8,284 nt of DNA, taken from assembly GCA_009775225.1 (NCBI GenBank), contig VSPE01000064.1, positions 1 through 8,284 on the forward strand, in the 5' to 3' direction. Positions 1 to 5,649 of this stretch are shown here, in pieces (positions within the stretch are counted from its first letter, which is position 1; each line of letters begins with the position of its first letter). The translations under genes were made by a program, and so were the position numbers. The notes under the pieces are model-generated. The model had not been told where the DNA came from and did not search any database. It worked only from the letters and a program-made list of their open reading frames with translations. Source of the DNA: Muribaculaceae bacterium (lineage in GTDB: Bacteria; Bacteroidota; Bacteroidia; Bacteroidales; Muribaculaceae).

Positions 1-150
1 CGCCATTAAGTCTCGAGTCTCAAAAAATATGGGCCTATTCAGAACGGTGCTTTTTGCACTTCGTTATTGAATCTTCAAGCGACGACATTCCTACCGTCGA
101 TGCGCCGCAAGGCTCTCAGTGGGATTGCTTTTGTCGTATCGGTTATTTTT
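1..150. other. Gene-free flank downstream of folK
   Basis: No credible gene is visible on either strand in this 150-base stretch after the folK stop. It holds one imperfect hairpin at 43-65: AACG/CGTT and GTGC/GCAC arms, a TTTTT loop and a two-base bulge. The hairpin is not followed by a T-run in the folK direction, so it is not a convincing intrinsic terminator. The operon may continue off the left edge or end by another mechanism. Confidence 0.5.
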
Positions 151-633
151 TTAATAGTTTCGGGGTTGTTCAAGCTCTATCCACTCTGCTACTGCGGGCG
201 ACAGTTCCCGCAGGGGTGTCATTACGAAGTCGCGCAGGGGGGCGCGGGGATGCGGTATGGACAGGCGCTCGTCAGAGTAAACGAGGGTGTCGAGGGCTAT
301 GATGTCGATGTCGATACCGCGGTCGCGGTAGGTGCCGTCGGGGTTGCGGTGCGGCAGCGGCGATATGCTTCGTTCGATGGCCTGTAGTGCGTCGAGCAGA
401 GTGTGCAGAGCAGCTGGTGAGGTGTCTATGCCGCACTCCACGGCCAGTCCGACGTTGAGAAAGCGGTTTTCCGACAAGAAGCCCCAGGGCTCGCTCTCCA
501 CCGTGGCCGAACGGCGAACCGTGGCGCCTGCAAAGAGGGGGCACGAAATAACAGCGGCGACCGCCCGGGCTATCATAGCCCGTCGGTCGCCGCTGTTGGT
601 GCCTATATTGATATACAGGGTATGTGTTGTCAT
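151..633 (-). CDS. folK: 2-amino-4-hydroxy-6-hydroxymethyldihydropteridine pyrophosphokinase (HPPK)
   Basis: Cytosolic folate-biosynthesis enzyme of 160 residues, the usual length for stand-alone HPPK. It transfers pyrophosphate from ATP to 6-hydroxymethyl-7,8-dihydropterin, making the substrate of dihydropteroate synthase. Visible family marks are the N-terminal beta strand and YINIGTN (residues 7-13); the EPWGF pterin-loop motif (48-52) followed by F58 and N60; the RDRGIDIDI block (103-111), whose D108 and D110 match the two Mg-binding aspartates; and the PHPR motif (127-130). The ATG at 631-633 is chosen because the recognisable domain begins right there. The longer upstream reading in this frame is an arginine-rich shadow of infB. 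The ATG overlaps the infB TGA as ATGA, so translation is probably coupled to infB and folK is the last visible gene of the rimP-nusA-infB operon. No Shine-Dalgarno sequence is evident. Identification is confident. Confidence 0.93.
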   Translation of the reverse strand: MTTHTLYINIGTNSGDRRAMIARAVAAVISCPLFAGATVRRSATVESEPWGFLSENRFLNVGLAVECGIDTSPAALHTLLDALQAIERSISPLPHRNPDGTYRDRGIDIDIIALDTLVYSDERLSIPHPRAPLRDFVMTPLRELSPAVAEWIELEQPRNY

Positions 634-3551
634 TCGAGTGCGCGTGCCACTTCTTTCTCTTCGAAGCCTTCGATGAAGTCGCCGACCTTGATGTCGTTGT
701 ATCCGGCAATGGATACACCGCAGTCGAAGCCTGAGAGAACTTCTTTGGCGTCGTCTTTGAAGCGTTTGAGCGAGCCGAGGTCGCCGGTGTAGCGTACGAT
801 GCCGTCGCGGATGAGGCGAACCTTGCACCCGCGTTTGAGCTTGCCTTCGCGCACGATAGCGCCGGCGATAGTGCCCACCTTCGACACGTGGAATGTCTCC
901 AGTACTTCGGCAGTACCGATTACCTCTTCCTTGATTTCTGGCGCGAGGAGGCCTGCCATAGCGTCTTTGACCTCTTCGATAGCCTGATAGATTACCGAGT
1001 AGAGGCGGATTTGCACGCCGTCGCGTTCGGCGGCGCGGCGGGCTGCAACGCTCGGGCGCACCTGGAAGCCGATGATGATAGCGTCGGATGCAGCGGCCAG
1101 GGTGACATCGCTCTCCGAGATTTCGCCCACGGCCTTGTGGAGTACGTTCACCTGTACTTCCTCGGTAGAGAGCTTGATGAGCGAGTCGGAAAGTGCTTCT
1201 ATCGAGCCGTCCACGTCGCCCTTCACAATTATGTTGAGCTCCTGGAAGTTGCCGATTGCACGGCGGCGGCCGATATCCTCGAGAGTGAGGAGCTTGGTGG
1301 TGCGGAGACCCTGTTCGCGGGCGAGTTGTTCGCGCTTGCCTGCGATGTCGCGGGCTTCCTGCTCTGTCTCGAGCACGTTGAAGGTGTCGCCGGCCTGGGG
1401 AGCGCCGTTGAGGCCGAGGATGAGGGCAGGTGTTGCGGGGCCTGCTTCCTTAATGCGCTGGTTGCGTTCGTTGAACATAGCCTTCACCTTGCCGAAGTGG
1501 TTGCCTGCGAGTACTACGTCGCCCACATGGAGGGTACCGTTCTGTACCAGCACGTTTGCCACATAGCCGCGGCCCTTGTCGAGCGACGATTCTATGATTG
1601 TGCCGGTGGCGCGGCGGTTGGGGTTGGCGCGCAGTTCGAGGAGCTCGGCTTCGAGAAGCACTTTCTCCATGAGCTCTTCCACGCCGATGCCCTGCTTGGC
1701 CGATATGTCCTGGCTCTGGTACTTGCCGCCCCATTCCTCTACGAGGTAGTTCATTGCGGCGAGTTCCTCCTTGATTTTGTCAGGGTTGGCATGGGGTTTG
1801 TCTATCTTGTTGATTGCAAATACGATAGGTACGCCTGCTGCCGATGCGTGGTTGATAGCCTCGACGGTCTGGGGCATGACGTTGTCGTCGGCAGCCACGA
1901 TGATAATCACAAGGTCGGTTACCTTTGCGCCTCGGGCACGCATTGCCGTGAATGCTTCATGGCCCGGGGTGTCGAGGAATGTTATGTGGCGTCCGTCGGC
2001 GAGTTTTACGCTGTACGAGCCGATGTGCTGTGTGATGCCGCCGGCCTCGCCTGCGATAACGTTGGCCTTGCGGATGTAGTCGAGCAGCGAGGTCTTGCCG
2101 TGGTCTACGTGGCCCATGACGGTCACTACCGGCGGACGGCTCTCGAGGTCTTCCTCGCGGTCTTCCTCCTGGTGGATAGCGTCTGCCACTTCGGCCGATA
2201 CATACTCGGTGGTAAAGCCGAATTCCTCGGCCACGATGTTGATTGTCTCGGCATCGAGGCGCTGGTTGATGGACACCATTACACCGAGGTTCATACATGT
2301 GGCGATTACGTTGTTTACGGGCACGTCCATCATGGCGGCGAGGTCGTTGGCGGTCACGAACTCGGTGATTTTGAGTACGCGGCTTTCCGCCATTTCGGCC
2401 TGCTGGGCCTCGCGCTCGCGCGAGGCGTTTGCTTCGCGTTTTTCCTTGCGCCACTTGGCGCCCTTCTTCAGGTTCTTGTCTTTTGCGGTAAGGCGAGCGA
2501 GGGTTTCCTTTACCTGCTTCTGTACGTCTTCTTCGCTTACCTCGGGGGTTACGGGACGTGTGTTGCGGTTTCCGCCCTTGGCCTGCTGGCGGCGGTTGTC
2601 GCCACTTCCGCGGCCGTTGTTGTTGCCTCCTCCGTTGCCGCCTCGACGGTTGTTTTCGCCACTGCCGTTATTTCCGCTACCGTTGCCGCCGCGCTGGTCG
2701 CGGTTGCCGGCCGACTGTCCTACCTTTTCGATGTCGACTTTTTCTTTGCCGGCTATGCGGCGACGCTTCTTGCGGTCGGCTTCGGCCGATGATGCGCCGG
2801 GTGCTCCGGGACGGCCTCCACGGCGTTCGTCGCGGCTCTTTTTCTTGGGCCGGGTGTTCTGGTTGAGAGCCTCGAGGTCGATTTTGCCCACGATGTTGAG
2901 CGAGGGTGCAGGTGCGGTGCGCTCGATAGTGAATATTTCTTCTTTGGGGACCTCGGCAGCTGGGGCTGTAGTGGGAGTTATGGGGGTTTCGGGAGCTTTG
3001 GGAGCGGATGCTGCCTCAGCTTTGGGTGCGGATACTGCCTCAGCTTTGGGAGTTTCGGGGGCCTCTTTTGGAGTTTCTTTTGGAGTTATGGGTGCTTTTG
3101 GAGTTTCGGGAGTGGCTTCGGGAGCCTTGGGTGCGGGAGCTACCTCAGCTTTGGGAGCGGGTGCGGGAGCTGCCTCTGTCTTGGGTTCGGGTGCAGGTGT
3201 GGCTTCGGGCGTGCGCACTATTGGGTTGCCCTTGGAGTCCAGCTCGAGCTTGCCCAGGATACGGGGTTTCTGTGTGACAGTCGTAAGGGGCTCTTCTTTG
3301 GGAGCCTCTTCTTTGGCCGAAGTGGCAGCTTTGGCGCGGTTCTCCTTACGTTCGGTGGTAATCTGCGACGAACGGTTTTTAAGGTCTTTGTCGCTCTTGA
3401 ATGCGCTCATGAGAAGCGCCACCACATCGTCCTCAACACGGGTGTTGGGGCTTTCGTCGATGCTGATGTTTCGTTTGCGCAGAAAGTCGATAACGGTAGG
3501 AAGAGATACGTTAAGGTCTTTTGCTATTTTGCTTATCTTAGTTTTCGCCAT
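630..3551 (-). CDS. infB: Translation initiation factor IF-2
   Basis: GTPase that positions formyl-Met-tRNA on the 30S subunit and promotes 50S joining. The protein has 973 residues, longer than the roughly 890 of E. coli IF-2, because of extended linkers. An IF2_N module (1-52) is followed by a Pro/Ala/Glu/Lys-rich linker (about 114-205), a basic segment (234-270), an Arg/Gly/Asn-rich tract (288-333) and a second IF2_N-like module (391-450). The G domain starts near 472 with G1 GHVDHGKT (480-487), G2 GGITQHIG (504-511), G3 DTPGHEAF (527-534), G4 NKID (581-584) and G5 SAK (617-619). Next come beta-barrel domain II (about 645-735), domain III (about 755-870) and the C-terminal tRNA-binding barrel (about 875-965). 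All G motifs are intact. The ATG at 3549-3551 gives the expected MAKTKISKIAKDL start and follows an A-rich leader without a Shine-Dalgarno sequence. It lies 93 bases after nusA and overlaps folK by four bases. Confidence 0.98.
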   Translation of the reverse strand: MAKTKISKIAKDLNVSLPTVIDFLRKRNISIDESPNTRVEDDVVALLMSAFKSDKDLKNRSSQITTERKENRAKAATSAKEEAPKEEPLTTVTQKPRILGKLELDSKGNPIVRTPEATPAPEPKTEAAPAPAPKAEVAPAPKAPEATPETPKAPITPKETPKEAPETPKAEAVSAPKAEAASAPKAPETPITPTTAPAAEVPKEEIFTIERTAPAPSLNIVGKIDLEALNQNTRPKKKSRDERRGGRPGAPGASSAEADRKKRRRIAGKEKVDIEKVGQSAGNRDQRGGNGSGNNGSGENNRRGGNGGGNNNGRGSGDNRRQQAKGGNRNTRPVTPEVSEEDVQKQVKETLARLTAKDKNLKKGAKWRKEKREANASREREAQQAEMAESRVLKITEFVTANDLAAMMDVPVNNVIATCMNLGVMVSINQRLDAETINIVAEEFGFTTEYVSAEVADAIHQEEDREEDLESRPPVVTVMGHVDHGKTSLLDYIRKANVIAGEAGGITQHIGSYSVKLADGRHITFLDTPGHEAFTAMRARGAKVTDLVIIIVAADDNVMPQTVEAINHASAAGVPIVFAINKIDKPHANPDKIKEELAAMNYLVEEWGGKYQSQDISAKQGIGVEELMEKVLLEAELLELRANPNRRATGTIIESSLDKGRGYVANVLVQNGTLHVGDVVLAGNHFGKVKAMFNERNQRIKEAGPATPALILGLNGAPQAGDTFNVLETEQEARDIAGKREQLAREQGLRTTKLLTLEDIGRRRAIGNFQELNIIVKGDVDGSIEALSDSLIKLSTEEVQVNVLHKAVGEISESDVTLAAASDAIIIGFQVRPSVAARRAAERDGVQIRLYSVIYQAIEEVKDAMAGLLAPEIKEEVIGTAEVLETFHVSKVGTIAGAIVREGKLKRGCKVRLIRDGIVRYTGDLGSLKRFKDDAKEVLSGFDCGVSIAGYNDIKVGDFIEGFEEKEVARALE
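3004..3051 (-). repeat. 24-base tandem repeat in the infB linker
   Basis: Two adjacent 24-base copies (3004-3027 and 3028-3051) match at 22 of 24 positions. Each encodes an eight-residue SAPKAEA(A/V) unit in the IF-2 linker. Related degenerate units (APKAP, TPKAP, KETP) fill roughly 2950-3190, so the linker seems to have grown by in-frame slippage or unequal crossing-over. Confidence 0.85.
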
Positions 3552-3570
3552 ATTGTCGTTTTAAGTTTTT

Positions 3571-3647
3571 TGAATTATGAAGCTGAGAGCTTTTGTGCGG
3601 GAAGAGAGGTAGGGTTGAGGGGGAATTATTCAGTCATTCATAATTCA
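3571..3647 (-). promoter_or_regulatory. Inverted repeats in the nusA-infB gap
   Basis: The 93-base gap is bracketed by a perfect 11-base inverted repeat: TGAATTATGAA in the mRNA at 3647-3637, overlapping the nusA TGA, and TTCATAATTCA at 3581-3571. A second, local pairing uses the same 5' arm: GAATTAT at 3646-3640 with ATAATTC at 3629-3623. A short AAGCT/AGCTT hairpin sits at 3580-3592. The long-range and local stems are mutually exclusive. The sequence shows the repeats; any role in nusA-infB differential expression or mRNA processing is inference. The stems are AU-rich and so only moderately stable. Confidence 0.45.
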
Positions 3648-4952
3648 TGCCTCGGAGGTGGTATCCTCTTCGGCAGCAGGAGCCTCGGGGGCTTCTTCGT
3701 CCTCGTATTCGCGGCGGAGGATGTCGAGTACATCGTCTATGGTGTTCTCTTCAAGGTCCGATTTCTCGATGAGGACAGAGCGGGGTGTGTTGAGCACGCT
3801 CTTGGCTGTGACGCAACCTATGTTCTTGAGTGCGTCGATAACCCAAGCGTCGATTTCGTCGCGGAAGTCGTCGAGGTAGATGTCGTCCTCGTATACCATT
3901 TCGGTGTCGCGGTATACGTCGATTTCGTAGCCGGTGAGCATGGTGGCGAGCTTTATGTTGTGGCCGTTCTTACCGATAGCGAGCGAAACTTCTTCGGGAC
4001 GGAGGAATACCTCGGCCTTGCGGGCTTCTTCGTCGAGGCGGATGTTGGAAATGCGTGCGGGCGAGAGGGCGCGCTGGATGAAGAGCGCGGGGTTGCTTGT
4101 GAAGCAGATAACGTCGATGTTCTCGTTGCGGAGCTCGCGAACGATGCCGTGTATACGCGAGCCTTTTACGCCCACGCAGGCGCCTACGGGGTCGATACGG
4201 TCGTCGTAGCTCTCTACGGCAATCTTGGCGCGTTCACCCGGGATGCGGGCCACGGCGCGGATGCTGATGAGGCCGTCGTGTATTTCGGGAACTTCAAGCT
4301 CGAAGAGGCGGCGCAGGAACTGCTCGTTGGTGCGCGATACCGTAATTTTGGGGTTGTTGTTCTTGTTGTCTACGTTGGCGATGACAGCGCGTACGGTTTC
4401 GCCTTTGCGGAAGAAGTCGCCGGGGATAGACTCGTTTTTGGGCAGGAGGAGTTCGTTCTTGTCGTCGTCGAGCAGGAGAGTCTCGCGCGACCAGGTCTGA
4501 TATACCTCGCCGGTCACGAGTTCGCCTTCCAGCTCTTTAAACTTATTGTATACGGCTTCTTTCTGGAGGTCGAGGATGCGGCTCTGGAGGGTCTGGCGCA
4601 GGTTGAGGATAGCACGGCGGCCGAAGTTCTCGAAGATGATTTCGCGAGAGTGTTCTTCGCCTACCTCTGCTTCGGGGTCGTCGTCGGCGCGGGCGTCGCT
4701 GAGCGAGATTTGGAGGTTGGGATTGTCGACTTCGCCGTCGGGCACAACCTCGAGGTTCTGGAATATCTGTACGTCGCCCTTGTCGGGGTTGAGGATGACG
4801 TCGAGGTTCTCGTCGGTGCCGAACATTTTTGCCAGCACGTTGCGGAACGATTCTTCCAGTACGCTTATCATTGTGGTTTTGTCGATGTTCTTCAGTTCCT
4901 TAAACTCGGCGAACTGCTCGACCATATTCGGTTTTTCCTCTTTTTTTGCCAT
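3645..4952 (-). CDS. nusA: Transcription termination/antitermination protein NusA
   Basis: RNA-polymerase-binding factor that modulates pausing, intrinsic termination and antitermination. It has 435 residues, shorter than the 495 of E. coli NusA. Visible parts are the N-terminal polymerase-binding domain (about 10-140), the S1 domain (143-206, from GELVTGEV), KH1 with GVKGSRIHGI (261-270), KH2 with IGKNGHNI (326-333), and a single helix-hairpin-helix-like unit at about 367-416 (DALKNIGCVTAKSVL). It ends in an acidic, Ala/Glu-rich tail (417-435). The pair of C-terminal acidic repeats found in E. coli is thus reduced to one unit plus the tail, as expected outside the Proteobacteria. The ATG at 4950-4952 yields MAKKEE, the start I recall for Bacteroides NusA; M10 is a weaker alternative. 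It lies 45 bases after rimP and 93 before infB, in the conserved operon order. Confidence 0.97.
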   Translation of the reverse strand: MAKKEEKPNMVEQFAEFKELKNIDKTTMISVLEESFRNVLAKMFGTDENLDVILNPDKGDVQIFQNLEVVPDGEVDNPNLQISLSDARADDDPEAEVGEEHSREIIFENFGRRAILNLRQTLQSRILDLQKEAVYNKFKELEGELVTGEVYQTWSRETLLLDDDKNELLLPKNESIPGDFFRKGETVRAVIANVDNKNNNPKITVSRTNEQFLRRLFELEVPEIHDGLISIRAVARIPGERAKIAVESYDDRIDPVGACVGVKGSRIHGIVRELRNENIDVICFTSNPALFIQRALSPARISNIRLDEEARKAEVFLRPEEVSLAIGKNGHNIKLATMLTGYEIDVYRDTEMVYEDDIYLDDFRDEIDAWVIDALKNIGCVTAKSVLNTPRSVLIEKSDLEENTIDDVLDILRREYEDEEAPEAPAAEEDTTSEA

Positions 4953-4997
4953 TATGATGTGGGTGTTGGTTTACGGGATTGGGGGTATAAATTGATG

Positions 4998-5483
4998 TCA
5001 GAATTTGAGGTCGTAGCGCACATACTTGCAGTCGGCCGACTTCAGAGCTACGGCTTCCTGCTTCACTACGGGACGCTTTGCGCCCGGCTCTTTCACTTTC
5101 AGGGCCACTTCTATGGTGAAGTCCACGTCGCGGTCGGTGATGCCGCCGGGAGCCACTTCCACAAGGGTTCCGTGAAGTTTGCGCCCGTCGCGAGTGAGAA
5201 CTTCCACTTCGTTGCCTACGTTCTTGTCGTACTGGCCGCGTACTTTGAAGTCGGAGGTGATGCCTGCCGAGCCGACTTCCAGCTCGTAGTCTTCGGCATC
5301 GCGGTCGAAAGCCTCTTCGATGCTGCGGGTTATACGTGCGCAGGCGTCGATATCCACGCCTGTGGGCGAGTCGATTTCCACGGCGATGGCATTGCCGGGG
5401 TTCACGGCTATGTCAATCACGTAGAGGTCGGTGCCGGCTATGGCGTCGGCCACGGTCTTACTCAGTAATTCCTTGTCTATCAT
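4998..5483 (-). CDS. rimP: Ribosome maturation factor RimP
   Basis: Cytosolic 161-residue protein that binds the 30S subunit and helps assemble its head, around uS12. The alpha/beta N-terminal domain is visible: VIDIAVNPGNAIAVEIDSPTG, then a VDIDACARITRSIEEAFDRD helix. It is followed by the hallmark DYELEVGSAGI and the small C-terminal SH3-like barrel (GNEVEVLTRDGRKLHGTLVEV). The start is ATG at 5481-5483 (MIDKELLSK), which matches where related proteins begin. An in-frame TTG at 5508-5510 would add nine residues but lies inside a leader hairpin and is unlikely. First gene of the rimP-nusA-infB-folK operon, 166 bases from the carboxylase gene upstream, with its own promoter. No Shine-Dalgarno sequence stands at a usable distance from the start. 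Confidence 0.94.
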   Translation of the reverse strand: MIDKELLSKTVADAIAGTDLYVIDIAVNPGNAIAVEIDSPTGVDIDACARITRSIEEAFDRDAEDYELEVGSAGITSDFKVRGQYDKNVGNEVEVLTRDGRKLHGTLVEVAPGGITDRDVDFTIEVALKVKEPGAKRPVVKQEAVALKSADCKYVRYDLKF

Positions 5484-5506
5484 ATTCTGTATTCGGGGGT
5501 CTCCAA

Positions 5507-5539
5507 ACAAAGAGGAGGAAGCTTTGTGCCCCCTCCTCT
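5507..5539 (-). promoter_or_regulatory. Hairpin in the rimP leader (SD-like / anti-SD-like arms)
   Basis: In the mRNA sense, AGAGGAGG (5539-5532) pairs perfectly over eight bases with CCTCCTCT (5518-5511), across a 13-base loop. Inside and beyond it, ACAAAG (5527-5522) can pair with CTTTGT (5512-5507). The second stem shares two bases with the first and interleaves with it, so the two should compete. The larger stem is followed by TTGTTTGG, a poor T-run, so it could be a weak attenuator. The 5' arm looks like a Shine-Dalgarno sequence and the 3' arm like the 16S rRNA tail, yet both lie too far from the rimP ATG for ordinary initiation. The structure is seen; the function is inferred. Confidence 0.5.
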
Positions 5540-5553
5540 GATGAAGATTTATG

Positions 5554-5585
5554 CAAAATTAGCGCTTTTTATATTAAGGTGCAAG
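5554..5585 (-). promoter_or_regulatory. Bacteroidota-type promoter for the rimP operon
   Basis: On the minus strand TAATTTTG (5561-5554) is a full match to the TAnnTTTG -7 box. A CTTG at 5585-5582 lies upstream with exactly 20 bases between the TTG and the -7 box, matching the -33 element of the phylum's primary sigma factor. Transcription would start near 5548, giving a leader of about 65 nt that contains the hairpin at 5511-5539. Confidence 0.65.
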
Positions 5586-5625
5586 CCGAGGCAGTCGCTG
5601 CATCGGGTTATTTAGCCTTTGTTAT

Positions 5626-5647
5626 AAAAAGTTAAGATATATTAACT
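5626..5647 (-). terminator. Weak terminator candidate after the carboxylase gene
   Basis: Two bases after the carboxylase TAA, the mRNA reads AGTTAA (5647-5642), a six-base loop, TTAACT (5635-5630) and then further T residues to 5626. The stem is only six AU-rich pairs, so termination may be partial, with some read-through into rimP. Confidence 0.4.
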
Positions 5648-5649
5648 GA

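Noticed and set aside
43..65. Hairpin considered as the operon terminator after folK
   Set aside because: It has a two-base bulge and no T-run after it on the minus strand, and it lies about 85 bases beyond the folK stop.
67..387. Plus-strand frame with a short membrane-like stretch (residues from the ATG at 100)
   Set aside because: Most of it is antisense to folK and its translation degrades into Gly/Val-rich shadow sequence. The hydrophobic part comes from a T-rich patch outside folK.
634..828. 65-residue N-terminal extension of FolK
   Set aside because: Arginine- and histidine-rich sequence fully inside infB in another frame. HPPK homology begins at the ATG at 631-633.
888..2792. Open frame of 634 codons on the plus strand, opposite infB
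   Set aside because: It lies wholly antisense to a clearly conserved IF-2. Its Cys/His/Val-rich translation has no recognisable domain. It reflects GC-rich third positions and stop-poor complement of the real gene.
2095..3564. Open frame of 489 codons on the plus strand, opposite the N-terminal half of infB
   Set aside because: Its Ser/Arg/Leu and Ala/Gly runs are the complement of the IF-2 low-complexity linkers, not a separate gene.
3570..5468. Open frame of 632 codons on the plus strand, opposite nusA and rimP
   Set aside because: It crosses two conserved genes and the gap between them in antisense. The composition is unlike a real protein and no leader or domain is seen.
5484..5510. Nine-residue N-terminal extension of RimP from a TTG codon
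   Set aside because: It uses a rare start inside the leader hairpin. The ATG at 5481-5483 matches the start of related RimP proteins.
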